A stretch of 56,935 nt of DNA from an uncultured Oscillospiraceae bacterium (GCA_934573935.1 CAKTMO010000011.1:1-56935); one strand, 5' to 3'; positions 26,265 to 34,549 are shown, counted from the stretch's first letter. Notes: generated by a model from the sequence alone, not told the origin. Made by a program: numbers and translations.

Positions 26265-27039
26265 GACCCTCTCCCTCCATGCGGGGCGCCAGCACGGGGC
26301 CGGACGCCGTGTCGATCAGATCGGCCTCCACGCCGTAAAGCCGCGCCACCAGCGGCGGCGTCAGTACCTGACGGGGATCGCCCCAGGCAGCCACCCCGCC
26401 GTCCTTCAGCGCCAGCAGGCGGGTGGCGAAGGTCAGGGCGTGCTGGGGATTGTGGGTGCTGAGGATCACGGTGTAGCCCTCCTCCGCCAGACGCTGCACC
26501 CGCTGCAGGATCCGCAGCTGATTGCCGTAATCCAGCGCGGAGGTGGGCTCGTCCATCAGCAGCACCTGGGCCTGCTGGGCCAGCGCCCGGGCGATGAGCA
26601 CCAGCTGCTGCTCGCCGCCGGAAAGGCGGGTAAAGTTTCGCTCCCGCAGGTGGGCTGCCCCCACCTGCTCCAGCGCCTCCTCCGCCCGACAAAGCTCCTC
26701 CGCTCTGGGGGACTGGAAGGCATTCAGCTGGCGGGCGGTGCCCATCAGCACCGTGTCCAGCACGGTGTAGCCAAAGGTAGGGGGATGGATCTGGGGGATG
26801 TAGGCGATGCGCCTGGCCCGCTCCCGCCAGGGCAGGTCGGAAAGGGTCGCGCCGTCCATGGCGATGCGCCCCGCCTGGGGCGTCAGGGTGCCCAGAATAC
26901 ACCGAAAAAGGGTGGTTTTCCCCACGCCGTTGGGCCCCAGAACAGACAGCAGCTCTCCCCGCTCCACCGTAAAGCTGACGTCACGCAGCACCGGCGTCTC
27001 GCCGTAGGCAAAGGACAGATTTTCCACAGAAAGGCTCAT
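26248..27039 (-). CDS. ABC transporter ATP-binding protein (FecE/BtuD type)
   Basis: 263 residues from ATG 27039, which overlaps the permease stop (ATGA). Walker A GPNGVGKTT near residues 34-42, Q-loop YIPQIHPP near 81, signature LSGGEQQ near 138-144, Walker B VLLMDEPTSALD near 159-170 and switch His in STHNPQ near 192. This subgroup energises uptake of iron-siderophores, haem or cobalamin with FecCD-type permeases. The longer open frame that continues upstream is inside the permease gene and is not used. Confidence 0.94.
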   Translation of the reverse strand: MSLSVENLSFAYGETPVLRDVSFTVERGELLSVLGPNGVGKTTLFRCILGTLTPQAGRIAMDGATLSDLPWRERARRIAYIPQIHPPTFGYTVLDTVLMGTARQLNAFQSPRAEELCRAEEALEQVGAAHLRERNFTRLSGGEQQLVLIARALAQQAQVLLMDEPTSALDYGNQLRILQRVQRLAEEGYTVILSTHNPQHALTFATRLLALKDGGVAAWGDPRQVLTPPLVARLYGVEADLIDTASGPVLAPRMEGEGHVSME

Positions 27040-28070
27040 AACACATGCTCCTTTCTGGTCATCAGATACAGGAAGAAGGGCGCGCCGATAAAGGCGGTCA
27101 GAATACCGATGGGGATCTCCACCGCCAGCAGATTGCGGGATACGTTGTCCACCGCCAGCAAAAAGATAGCCCCCAGCAGCATGGCCGCCGGCAGCAGGCG
27201 GCGGCAGTCGCTGCCCACCAGCTTGCGGCTGAGATGGGGGATCACAAGCCCCACCCAGCCGATCATACCACTGACGGAGACGCTGGCGGCGGTCAGCACC
27301 GTGGCGCACAGGATCACCACCAGCCGCAGCGCGGTGGTGTTGATGCCCATCGACCGGCTCTCCTCCTCGCTCAGCGTCAGCAGATTGATGCGCCAGCGCA
27401 GCAGCAGCAGGGGTACCAGCCCCAGCGCCATAGGCAGCAGGGCGAAGCCCACGTCCTTCATCCGTGCCCCGCTGAGACTGCCCATGAGCCAATAGGTAAT
27501 GGCGGGCAGCTGATTGGTGGGGTCGGCCACCAGCTTGATATACGAGGTGCCCGCCGAAAAGAGCGACGAGATCATAATGCCCGCCAGCAGCAGATTGACC
27601 ACCTGATTGCCCCGAATACGGCGGGCCAGCACGTACACCAGCGCCACGGTGGCAAGGCTGGCGGCAAAGGCCATCGCCGTGACCCCCAGATGGGCAAAGC
27701 CCAGCAATATCGCCAGCGCCGCGCCAAAACAGGCTCCCGACGACGCGCCCAGAATATCCGGCGCGGCCATGGGATTGCGGAACACCGACTGATACGCCGT
27801 TCCGGCCGCGGACAGAGAGCATCCCACCAGCCCCGCCAGCAGAATACGGGGCAGCCGCACGTTCAGCACCGCCGTCGCCATGTTGTCCGTCCAGGTCTTT
27901 TCCAGCGGCGCCACGCGGGACAACAGGATCCGCACCACCTGAACGAAGGGCACGTCGTACCGCCCCAGCACAAAGGACAGCAGCGCCAGCGCCAGCAGTA
28001 CCAGCGCCAGAACGGCGATATACAGCGCGGCGCGGCCGTCGGCGGCGGTGTGGTGCTTGCTGCGGATCAT
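27036..28070 (-). CDS. FecCD/BtuC-type ABC permease
   Basis: 344 residues with about ten membrane segments. Landmarks: VRLPRILLAGLVGCSLSAAGTAYQ near residues 70-90, NPMAAPDILGASSGACFGAA near 95-115, ITYWLMGSLSG near 190-200 and GMIGWVGLVIPHLSRKLVG near 269-287, all usual for the family. First gene of a four-gene uptake operon. No substrate can be assigned from the permease. There is no recognisable cobalamin riboswitch in the 186 bases upstream, which weakens but does not exclude a cobamide role. Confidence 0.94.
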   Translation of the reverse strand: MIRSKHHTAADGRAALYIAVLALVLLALALLSFVLGRYDVPFVQVVRILLSRVAPLEKTWTDNMATAVLNVRLPRILLAGLVGCSLSAAGTAYQSVFRNPMAAPDILGASSGACFGAALAILLGFAHLGVTAMAFAASLATVALVYVLARRIRGNQVVNLLLAGIMISSLFSAGTSYIKLVADPTNQLPAITYWLMGSLSGARMKDVGFALLPMALGLVPLLLLRWRINLLTLSEEESRSMGINTTALRLVVILCATVLTAASVSVSGMIGWVGLVIPHLSRKLVGSDCRRLLPAAMLLGAIFLLAVDNVSRNLLAVEIPIGILTAFIGAPFFLYLMTRKEHVL

Positions 28071-28104
28071 GGGCGGCGCTCCTTTCGATAATTTTTCATG
28101 TTAT

Positions 28105-28133
28105 ATTGTACCGCGTTATTCTTTTTCACGCAA
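28105..28133 (-). promoter_or_regulatory. Promoter of the ABC uptake operon
   Basis: On the minus strand TTGCGT (28128-28133) and TACAAT (28105-28110) have 17 bases between them, about 35 bases before the permease start. Confidence 0.65.
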
Positions 28134-28171
28134 TACGCCCCGTGCGGTATTATCGGATTTTTGTGCGAGCA

Positions 28172-28206
28172 TAACAAAACAGACCGCCTCACGACGGCCT
28201 GTTCTT
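28172..28206 (-). terminator. Terminator of the XRE gene
   Basis: On the minus strand AACAGGCCG pairs with CGGTCTGTT (one G-T), followed by TTGTT. It lies 50 bases after the XRE stop and before the ABC promoter. Confidence 0.7.
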
Positions 28207-28256
28207 CGTAAAAGCGATCCTTTCGCTGACGGCGCTGCGCGGTCAAACCATCTGCC

Positions 28257-28496
28257 TCATGACAGCGTCGCATCGCCCACTCTGGATTCGATCGTTCGGA
28301 CGATCTCATGGGGCGCGACCCCCAGCGCCTGGGCGATCTTGAACAGCGTATCCAGCGTAGGACTGCGCAGACCCCGCTCGAGTTTGCTGTAATGGGTCCG
28401 ATCCAACCCAGCCAGCCCGCTCAAAAGCTCCTGAGACATGCCCTTCTTCGTCCGATACTCCTGCAAGACCTGCCCGACCAATACCGCGTCTACCAC
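28257..28496 (-). CDS. XRE-family transcriptional regulator
   Basis: 79 residues: a single Cro/C1 HTH domain, VGQVLQEYRTKKGMSQELLS, then LDRTHYSKLERGLRSPTLDT, then LFKIAQALGVAPHEIVRTI. GGAGGTGATC precedes ATG 28496. It faces away from a tiny plus-strand gene, and the 100 bases between them hold a near-perfect palindrome. Such a pair often forms a regulator with its target, or a toxin-antitoxin-like unit. No toxin fold is recognisable in the partner. Confidence 0.92.
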   Translation of the reverse strand: MVDAVLVGQVLQEYRTKKGMSQELLSGLAGLDRTHYSKLERGLRSPTLDTLFKIAQALGVAPHEIVRTIESRVGDATLS

Positions 28497-28537
28497 AAGA
28501 TCACCTCCCTTTATCTATCATGATAACAGGGAGCCGC

Positions 28538-28571
28538 TTTTTCTTTGGGGTCACTTGACCTCAAAGAAAAA
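28538..28571. promoter_or_regulatory. 16-bp inverted repeat in the XRE/small-protein divergent region
   Basis: Left arm TTTTTCTTTGGGGTCA (28538-28553) and right arm TGACCTCAAAGAAAAA (28556-28571) match at 15 of 16 positions around a two-base centre. The right arm covers the -35 box of the small gene, so a bound regulator would block it. No T-run follows, so it is not a terminator. Confidence 0.7.
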
Positions 28572-28583
28572 ATGATGTATACT
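28555..28583 (+). promoter_or_regulatory. Promoter of the small plus-strand gene
   Basis: TTGACC (28555-28560) and TATACT (28578-28583) with a 17-base spacer, 19 bases before the start codon region. Confidence 0.8.
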
Positions 28584-28601
28584 TGCGGCGGGAGGGATAT
28601 G

Positions 28602-28772
28602 ATGAAAAAGATAACGATTTGCGTGGAAGAGTATCTTTATGAATTCTATCAGCAGGTGGGAAAACAGGCGGGCGGTCTGCTGCCGGAACAGGTAATGGCT
28701 GACGCACTCTTCGAACTGGCCGGTGAGCTGAGCCTTCACGCCCTGCATGATGCCGAAAAGAAAGAAAAATAA
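28602..28772 (+). CDS. Small protein, possible ribbon-helix-helix DNA-binding protein
   Basis: 56 residues from ATG 28602, with GGAGGG five bases upstream; an ATG three bases earlier is possible. The N-terminal strand MKKITICVEEYLYEFYQQVG followed by two amphipathic helices (QVMADALFELAGELSLHALHD) resembles short ribbon-helix-helix proteins, but I cannot confirm the family. It has its own promoter overlapping the palindrome and its own strong terminator, so it is a monocistronic unit facing the XRE gene. Confidence 0.65.
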   Translation: MKKITICVEEYLYEFYQQVGKQAGGLLPEQVMADALFELAGELSLHALHDAEKKEK

Positions 28773-28815
28773 AGCAGCAAGCTCTCTGTATTTCGCAGAG
28801 AGCTTGCTGCTTTAT
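28771..28815. terminator. Strong bidirectional terminator
   Basis: AAAGCAGCAAGCTCTCTG pairs perfectly with CAGAGAGCTTGCTGCTTT around a TATTTCG loop; A-rich left and T-rich right flanks. Confidence 0.92.
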
Positions 28816-28873
28816 ATGCTTGTGGTTTTCTTCCGCTTTGCCACTATTGCCGCCACAAACCGCGCGATCCCGC

Positions 28874-29389
28874 TCAGCCGCGATAGTAATCACCCTCTGT
28901 GCAGCTGAGAAAATAACTCGCTAAGGTTTCGGGGCTGTCGCTGATGGCAAAAAACACCCCGCTCGGACTATAGTGCCCCAAAAACAAGTCCTTTTCCCAA
29001 TGCTGCGCCTCTGCCTCCAGCAGTACCTTGACGTAGTTGGCGTCGGTGCCGGACACCGCGCTCTCTTCCTCCCACTGATCCTCCGGCTGCTCCCGTTGAA
29101 AGGAAAGCCAGCCGTAAACAGAGCCATCCGAAAGCTGATAGGCATAGGATTTTTTGATGTGAGCCCCGTCAATTTCATCCGTAGTGACAAAGGCATACGG
29201 GCCGAGGAGCGCCAACCCCTGCTCACCCTCGGCCCAATCGCCAACGCCCTGCAAACGGCCTTCCAGGGGGCTGGGGCCTGGTACAGTGTGGCTCGCATCC
29301 CACCAGTTGTAGGCAAGGCACCCTCCCACAGCGATCATGACGAGAAGGAGAGGGATCAGAACAAGTTGATACGTCTTCGTTTTCTTCAT
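28874..29389 (-). CDS. Small secreted or lipid-anchored protein of unknown function
   Basis: 171 residues. MKKTKTYQ is followed by a hydrophobic stretch ending in AVGGC, a good lipobox with Cys24. The mature part is acidic (EEESAVSGTD, EAEAQHWEKD) and contains SYAYQLSDGSVYGWLSFQRE. No known domain. It precedes nothing obvious on its strand and has independent neighbours; expression probably starts from the 29390-29445 gap, which has a GGGGGCAAC RBS-like element. Confidence 0.7.
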   Translation of the reverse strand: MKKTKTYQLVLIPLLLVMIAVGGCLAYNWWDASHTVPGPSPLEGRLQGVGDWAEGEQGLALLGPYAFVTTDEIDGAHIKKSYAYQLSDGSVYGWLSFQREQPEDQWEEESAVSGTDANYVKVLLEAEAQHWEKDLFLGHYSPSGVFFAISDSPETLASYFLSCTEGDYYRG

Positions 29390-29445
29390 ATGTTGCCCCC
29401 TTGTGGTGCGCTCTGCTGTTTTTGTGCTCCCAGGGAAACCGCTTT

Positions 29446-30156
29446 TTAATACTTCCAGCTTCTCCCCTGCTCCAAAAACTCCGCCATCCGCTTGTGATAG
29501 CTGTCCATGGCCGCCTCCTCAAAGGCCAGTGTGTCGTCCGCCGCGCCCATCTGTCGCAGCAGCCACTTGCACAGGGGAGGGTTCAAAATCAGCAGCGGCC
29601 CGATCAAATAGGTCGCCATCAATCCGCCCCGTCGGAAGCCCTCGCCGCTGCCCTCAACGCCGTCGCGGCCCACGCCCTTCACCGTCTCGAACAGCGCCGC
29701 GCCGGTGCCGTGGGAATGGCCGAACAGGCTCTTGAAGCCCACAATGTCCATCCCCTCGAACTTCCCCACGTAATAGCTGTTGTGCCGCCGCATCATGTGG
29801 TATTCCGCACGGGTGTCCAGCAGGCCCAGCCCCTCGATCCGCGGCGCCATGTCGCTGTCGATGGCGCAGCCCAGCACATCCAGCGCGTTGCCCGTGACCA
29901 GAAACAGCTGCCCCGCGTCGATCCGCTCCGCCATGGCCTCCCGATAGGGCCGCAGGGCGTCCGCCGCCAGCTGCAGCCCCTGCTCCGTGGTGGAGCCCAT
30001 AAACACCAGCGTCACGTCCCCGTCCAGAAAAGCGGGCCTGGACTTCAGATCCGTCTCCACGATCTCCAGCGCCGGACAGCACCGTTTCAGATAGTGGATA
30101 TTCTGCAGATCGCCATAGAGGTTGCACACCTCCGGAAATAAGATCTCTGCTCTCAT
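29446..30156 (-). CDS. gatD: GatD-like protein lacking the expected catalytic residues
   Basis: 236 residues, partner gene of murT (ATGA overlap). The frame matches GatD over its whole length: CNLYGDLQNIHYLKR (11-25), FMGSTTEQGLQLAADAL (52-68), IEGLGLLD (107-114), ATYLIGP (181-187). GatD normally supplies ammonia from glutamine for amidation of the peptidoglycan D-Glu, using a nucleophilic Cys in a CGG elbow. Here that position reads VTGNALDVLG (Thr88), the VGFxNHGG histidine region reads VGFKSLFGHSHG, and the YLHGP histidine reads YLIGP. Glutaminase activity is therefore doubtful. It may be a structural partner only, or ammonia may be used directly. Confidence 0.85.
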   Translation of the reverse strand: MRAEILFPEVCNLYGDLQNIHYLKRCCPALEIVETDLKSRPAFLDGDVTLVFMGSTTEQGLQLAADALRPYREAMAERIDAGQLFLVTGNALDVLGCAIDSDMAPRIEGLGLLDTRAEYHMMRRHNSYYVGKFEGMDIVGFKSLFGHSHGTGAALFETVKGVGRDGVEGSGEGFRRGGLMATYLIGPLLILNPPLCKWLLRQMGAADDTLAFEEAAMDSYHKRMAEFLEQGRSWKY

Positions 30157-31541
30157 GCGTCCTGTCCTCCCTTCACCAGCAGCTTTTCCTTCAGCTTCGC
30201 CTTCACGCGGAAGGCCAGCGGCGTGCCGTCCACGCCGTACAGGATATATACGTCGTCTCCAGGCGTCAGATACAGCTTGTCCAGCGCCTTGAACTCGTCG
30301 TCCTCCAGAAAGATCTTCTCCTCCGGAATACCCGCCAGCAGCAGCCGCAGCTTGTAATCTCGGGCACGGGGCCCTGCGCATACCAGCTGCACGATGTCGT
30401 CGTGGTTCAAAAATTCAAAATCCGTGTCGTACATCCAGCTGGGATTCTCCGACCAGTTCTTGGATACCCCCATGCAGTTCATCATCACCAGCAGTTCCTT
30501 GCGCCCCGGCTTGGACTGGATGTAGTCAAAGTTCCGGCTGCACGCCAGCGCGTTCTTGTCCTTGGACATCTGCATGATCACGTTCACGCCGCCGATCTTC
30601 TCCTCCGACAGACGGCTCTCCAGAATCTTCGTTCCGGCAAACCGCTTCCGGATGGTCTCGTGGCTCAGCCCCAGCTGCCGCAGGGCGGCGATCACCGCCA
30701 TCATGTTATAGATGTTGAACAGACTGTCGGTGATCAGCTCATAGGGATAGGTGATCCCGTCCTTCTCCCGCACCACCATGGTCCGTGCCCGCAGATCCAC
30801 CTGCTCCGCCAGATAGTCCGCCTCCGGCGAGTGGAAGCCGCAGCTCTCGCACACCGCGTGGCCGATGTGGTGATACCGCCGGTACTCATACCGCAGCTTC
30901 CCCGCGCAGCGGGGACAGATCCGCATGTCGTTCAGCAGGTTCACGCAGTCCGTTACGTCCGTGGGCATCCGTCCGATGCCGAAATAGCACCGTGCATTCT
31001 CCTCCGCCACGCCGCAGGAGATCAGGTCGTCGGCGTTCAGGATCAGCTTGCTCTCCCTCGGCAGATTCCGGCTCAGAATGTCCGCGATGTACCCTGGATG
31101 GGCGTTGCGCATGATGGAATCCCGAAACAGATTGGTGATCAGAATATAGTCCGGCCGCACGTAAGGATAGATCTTCGGCGCCGACCGCTCGTCGATCTCC
31201 AGCACCGCCATGTCGCAGCCCTTCACCCGCCCCAGCATGTCGCAGTTGCGGATAAACGCCGTGGACACGCCGGAGGTGATGTTGCTGCCCGCCCGATTGC
31301 TCAGCACGCGGTGCCCCTCCGCCTCCAGAATGTCCACCAGCATATTGCTGACGGTAGTCTTGCCGTTGGTGCCGGTAACGGCCACCATTTTCTCCGGCTT
31401 GTCCACGTGTTTCAAAAAGTCCGGACACACCTTCACCGCCAGCGCCCCGGGAAAGTCCGTCCCGTTGTGCCGTGTGATCTTCAGCGCCGGAATGGACAGC
31501 TTGCCCAGCCACAGCGCCAGCAAAAACCGCAGTTTGCCCAT
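30153..31541 (-). CDS. murT: Lipid II isoglutaminyl synthase, MurT subunit
   Basis: 462 residues. ATG 31541 is chosen over ATG 31547 because the GGAGGA is eight bases from the former and touches the latter. It is a Mur-ligase-like enzyme with ATP-binding VTGTNGKTTVSNML near residues 57-70, VLEIDERSAPK near 109-119, TNLFRDS near 132, a zinc-ribbon insert CPRC...CESC near 204-228 and a C-terminal DUF1727 domain. It amidates the D-glutamate of lipid II with its GatD partner. The active-site parts that can be read look intact, in contrast with the GatD-like partner. Confidence 0.95.
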   Translation of the reverse strand: MGKLRFLLALWLGKLSIPALKITRHNGTDFPGALAVKVCPDFLKHVDKPEKMVAVTGTNGKTTVSNMLVDILEAEGHRVLSNRAGSNITSGVSTAFIRNCDMLGRVKGCDMAVLEIDERSAPKIYPYVRPDYILITNLFRDSIMRNAHPGYIADILSRNLPRESKLILNADDLISCGVAEENARCYFGIGRMPTDVTDCVNLLNDMRICPRCAGKLRYEYRRYHHIGHAVCESCGFHSPEADYLAEQVDLRARTMVVREKDGITYPYELITDSLFNIYNMMAVIAALRQLGLSHETIRKRFAGTKILESRLSEEKIGGVNVIMQMSKDKNALACSRNFDYIQSKPGRKELLVMMNCMGVSKNWSENPSWMYDTDFEFLNHDDIVQLVCAGPRARDYKLRLLLAGIPEEKIFLEDDEFKALDKLYLTPGDDVYILYGVDGTPLAFRVKAKLKEKLLVKGGQDA

Positions 31542-31543
31542 AA

Positions 31544-32170
31544 TCATTCCTCCATGGCGATGGCGCGGCAGGAGCAGCCATCGGAATTCTCAAATTTCAG
31601 CGGCAGCGTCACAAAGGTGAACCGCCGCCCCAGCAGCGCGTCCAGCCCCTTCAGATTCTCCGTGTTCACAAAGTCCGCGCGCATCAATGTAATGTGATTG
31701 GGAAAGTCCACGCTGTCGCAGGGGTCCAGCGAAATGGAATCCTCCCCCACCCCCTTCAGGGGCAGCGCCGCCAGATACGCCGCCGCCTCGGCGGTCAGAC
31801 AGGGGAAGCCCTCGTAATAATCATCGGAACCCCACTTCCGGTCCCATCCGGTGCAGAACAGCACAAAGTCCACCCCCGTCAGGTCATAGCCCTTCAGCAG
31901 CGGCAGCGTGATGGCCGCCTGCCCCCGGCAGTCCACCACCAGGGCGGTGCCGGTGAATTTTTCCGCGTCGTAGCTGTCCAGGGTCGTCCCTTCCGGCAGC
32001 ATGTGGGCCGGCGCGTCCATGTGGGTGCCGGTGTGGGAGAACATGTGCAGCAGCGTCTCCCGATACCCCGCCTCCTCAATGGTGCAGGCGGTGGTCAGCC
32101 GCGGCTGCTCCGTGCCAGGATACACCGGCATGTCATTTTTTATGGTGTGGGTCAGATCGTAGACCTTCAT
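31544..32170 (-). CDS. Cyclase-family metal-dependent hydrolase (kynurenine-formamidase-like)
   Basis: 208 residues. The signature HTGTHMDAPAHML (residues 46-58) gives the metal-binding motif HxGTHxDxPxH of the cyclase family; an FVLFCTGWDRKW segment near 102-113 and the acidic AEAAAYL follow. Family members include arylformamidases and isatin hydrolases, but most are uncharacterised, so the substrate is not assigned. It overlaps murT and follows mnmG by 13 bases, so it is transcribed with cell-wall and tRNA modification genes. Confidence 0.9.
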   Translation of the reverse strand: MKVYDLTHTIKNDMPVYPGTEQPRLTTACTIEEAGYRETLLHMFSHTGTHMDAPAHMLPEGTTLDSYDAEKFTGTALVVDCRGQAAITLPLLKGYDLTGVDFVLFCTGWDRKWGSDDYYEGFPCLTAEAAAYLAALPLKGVGEDSISLDPCDSVDFPNHITLMRADFVNTENLKGLDALLGRRFTFVTLPLKFENSDGCSCRAIAMEE

Positions 32171-32183
32171 CGTTGTGCCCTCC

Positions 32184-34049
32184 TTATTTTCCCAGATAGA
32201 TCATCAGTGCCGCCATGTCGGCGGGGGACACGCCGGAGATCCGCCCCGCCTGTCCCAGACTGCGGGGCCGGATGGCGCTCAGTTTTTCCCGCGCCTCCAG
32301 CCGCAGCCCCTGAATGTGGTCATAGTCCATGTTCTCCGGCAGCAGCCGCTGCTCCAGCCGCTCGAATTCCGCCACCTGCTTCTGCTGCCGCTGGATGTAG
32401 CCCTCGTACTTCACGGTGATCTCCACCTGCTCCACGATGTCCGCCGTCAGCGCCTGCGGCGCGGGGTCGAAGGCCCGCAGATCGTCGTAGCGCATCTGCG
32501 GCCGCCGCAGCAGGTCGATAAGGCGGCACCCGTCGTTCACCGGCGTGGTGCCCCGCTCCGCCAGCAGCGCGTTCAGCGCCTCGCTGCCCGAAATGCCCGT
32601 GTGCGCCAGCCGCTTGATCTCCCGTGCCACGGCGCCGTATTTCGCCTCCACCGCCGCCAGCCGCTGGTCGCTAACCAGCCCGATCCGGTGGCCGATGGCC
32701 GTCAGCCGCTGATCGGCATTGTCCTGCCGCAGCACCAGCCGGTATTCCGACCGGCTGGTCATCATGCGATAGGGCTCCTCCGTCCCCTTCGTCACCAGAT
32801 CGTCGATCAAGGTGCCGATGTAGCTCTCGCTGCGCTTTAAGATCAACGGCTCGCGGCCCAGCAGCGCCAGCGCCGCGTTCACGCCCGCCACAAAGCCCTG
32901 CACCGCCGCCTCCTCGTACCCCGAGGAGCCGTTGAACTGTCCTGCGCCGTACAGCCCCGCCACCGCCTTTGTCTCCAGCGTGGGCTTCAGCGCCAGCGGA
33001 TCGACGCAGTCGTATTCGATGGCATAGGCGGGCCGCGTCATCACCGCATGCTCCAGCCCGGGCACCGTATGCAGCATCTGGATTTGAATCTCCTCCGGCA
33101 GCGAGGAGGAGAACCCCTGAATGTACAGTTCCTCCGTGTCCAGCCCCATGGGCTCGATGAACAGCTGATGCCGTGGCTTGTCGGCAAACCGCACCACCTT
33201 CGTCTCGATGGAGGGGCAGTAGCGGGGCCCGATCCCCTCGATCACGCCGCTGTAAATGGGGCTGCGATCCAGATTCTCCCGTATGATCCGGTGGGTCTCC
33301 TCGTTGGTATAGGTCAGATAGCACACCGCCCGATTCTCCGGCGGCCGCGCCGTTTCAAAGCTGAAGGGCAGGGGAGCGGGATCTCCCTCCTGCAGTTCCA
33401 TTTTGGAAAAGTCCACCGTGCGGGCATTGACCCGCGGCGGCGTGCCGGTCTTGAACCGCCGCAGGGGCAGTCCCAGCGTCCGCAGCCGCTCCGTCAGCGC
33501 CGTGGCGGCGTGCATGCCGTCGGGCCCGCTCTCCTCGATGCACTCGCCGATGATGGTCCGCCCGTGCAGATACGTGCCGGAGCAGATCACGGCGGCCTTC
33601 ACCTGAAATACCGCCCCTGTCCGCAGCACCACCTGGGCCACGCGGCCGTCTTCCGTCCGGATGTCCACCACCTCGCCCTGCCGCACCGTCAGGTGGGGCT
33701 GACGCTCCAGGGTGTGCTTCATCACCTTCTGATACTCCCGCCGGTCCGCCTGGGCCCGCAAAGACCACACAGCGGGCCCTTTGCCGCGGTTCAGCATCCG
33801 GTACTGGATGCAGGCCCTGTCCGCCGCCTTGGCCATCTCGCCCCCCAAAGCGTCCAGCTCCCGCACCAGATGGCCTTTTCCCGTGCCTCCGATGGCCGGA
33901 TTGCACGGCATGTTGCCCACCGCGTCCAGGTTGATGGTAAAGCACACCGTTTCCAGCCCCAGCCGTGCCGCCGCCAGCGCCGCCTCAATGCCGGCATGTC
34001 CCGCGCCGATCACGGCAATATCAAATTGTCCCGCCAAAAACTCTTTCAT
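32184..34049 (-). CDS. mnmG: tRNA uridine 5-carboxymethylaminomethyl modification enzyme MnmG (GidA)
   Basis: 621 residues, normal length. FAD-binding [19 protein letters not shown] near residues 12-30, then [21 protein letters not shown] near 50-70 and the MnmG motif [14 protein letters not shown] near 200; the C-terminal GidA-associated helical domain ends in [15 protein letters not shown]. With MnmE it modifies the wobble uridine of several tRNAs. mnmE is not adjacent here. ATG 34049 follows a GGGGGTC element; an upstream TTG is less likely. Confidence 0.96.
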   Translation of the reverse strand: MKEFLAGQFDIAVIGAGHAGIEAALAAARLGLETVCFTINLDAVGNMPCNPAIGGTGKGHLVRELDALGGEMAKAADRACIQYRMLNRGKGPAVWSLRAQADRREYQKVMKHTLERQPHLTVRQGEVVDIRTEDGRVAQVVLRTGAVFQVKAAVICSGTYLHGRTIIGECIEESGPDGMHAATALTERLRTLGLPLRRFKTGTPPRVNARTVDFSKMELQEGDPAPLPFSFETARPPENRAVCYLTYTNEETHRIIRENLDRSPIYSGVIEGIGPRYCPSIETKVVRFADKPRHQLFIEPMGLDTEELYIQGFSSSLPEEIQIQMLHTVPGLEHAVMTRPAYAIEYDCVDPLALKPTLETKAVAGLYGAGQFNGSSGYEEAAVQGFVAGVNAALALLGREPLILKRSESYIGTLIDDLVTKGTEEPYRMMTSRSEYRLVLRQDNADQRLTAIGHRIGLVSDQRLAAVEAKYGAVAREIKRLAHTGISGSEALNALLAERGTTPVNDGCRLIDLLRRPQMRYDDLRAFDPAPQALTADIVEQVEITVKYEGYIQRQQKQVAEFERLEQRLLPENMDYDHIQGLRLEAREKLSAIRPRSLGQAGRISGVSPADMAALMIYLGK

Positions 34050-34177
34050 ACGCGACCCCCGCGCCAAATTCAAAATTACCTTATATTATAATGAGTCTTT
34101 TCTCAAAACGCAATAGGCACTGTGCAATATAGACAAAAGATGCGAAAAATAATTGTGAAATCCATACAATTTTCGTC

Positions 34178-34206
34178 TTGCAAAACCACGGCGGGAAGCA
34201 TATACT
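34178..34206 (+). promoter_or_regulatory. Promoter of a short transcription unit
   Basis: TTGCAA (34178-34183) and TATACT (34201-34206) with a 17-base spacer. The next 250 bases hold an RBS, a 25-codon frame and two terminator-like hairpins. Confidence 0.7.
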
Positions 34207-34250
34207 ATGATATAGAAAATTGGAAATGAGAAAGGAGTGTGATATGTACG

Positions 34251-34328
34251 ATGTTGAATAAGTTCATCACGGGCGATCTGGATGACATGATCTTCGCAGA
34301 CTGTGATTGGCAGCCCAGCGATCGATAA
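34251..34328 (+). CDS. Small ORF (25 residues), acidic peptide or leader
   Basis: ATG 34251 opens 25 codons (MLNKFITGD start, acidic middle with DLDDM, one cysteine, ending DWQPSDR). AAAGGAG at 34231-34237 serves either this ATG (13 bases) or a five-codon frame at 34244-34261 (MYDVE, six bases), whose stop overlaps the larger frame; the two could be translationally coupled. A promoter lies upstream and hairpins follow. No match to a known peptide; not hydrophobic, so not KdpF-like. Translation is unproven. Confidence 0.5.
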   Translation: MLNKFITGDLDDMIFADCDWQPSDR

Positions 34329-34347
34329 ACAGATCCATACGAAGGAA

Positions 34348-34383
34348 CCACGACACACCGGTGCCGTGGCGATTTGCTTTTTA
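34348..34383 (+). terminator. Terminator-like hairpin after the small ORF
   Basis: CCACG...CGTGG stem with internal CACCGGTG, followed by TTTGCTTTTTA. Lies 20 bases after the small-ORF stop. Confidence 0.6.
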
Positions 34384-34420
34384 TGGGGAAAATTTCCCCT
34401 GAAAGATACAAGAACCGACA

Positions 34421-34460
34421 AAAACCGACCGGTTTCCCCAGGAAACGCGGCCGGTTTTTC
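34421..34460 (+). terminator. Second terminator before the sensor kinase gene
   Basis: AAAACCGACCGGTTTCC pairs with GGAAACGCGGCCGGTTTT (one bulge), followed by TTTTT-rich sequence. Confidence 0.75.
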
Positions 34461-34540
34461 CTTCTCCGCCCCAAAACCGTAAAGGGGCTGTAAAAATCCG
34501 CCTCTTAACAACATTTTTACAACATTTTAACGCGGAGCTG

Positions 34541-34549
34541 TGATATAAT
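34541..34549 (+). promoter_or_regulatory. Extended -10 promoter of the kinase/regulator operon
   Basis: TGATATAAT is an extended -10; no good -35 is seen, as is common for this type. It lies 42 bases before the GTG start. Confidence 0.55.

Noticed and set aside
26248..27822. Long minus-strand frame extending the ATP-binding protein by ~260 codons upstream
   Set aside because: The extension lies out of frame inside the permease gene and reads as low-complexity; ATG 27039 overlaps the permease stop in the usual ATGA way.
28071..28256. Cobalamin riboswitch before the FecCD-type operon
   Set aside because: The gap contains a terminator, a sigma-A-type promoter 35 bases from the start codon and no B12-box; no room for the aptamer between promoter and gene.
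34251..34328. Small ORF as KdpF subunit
   Set aside because: KdpF is a hydrophobic membrane peptide; this frame is acidic and polar, and kdpABC is absent.
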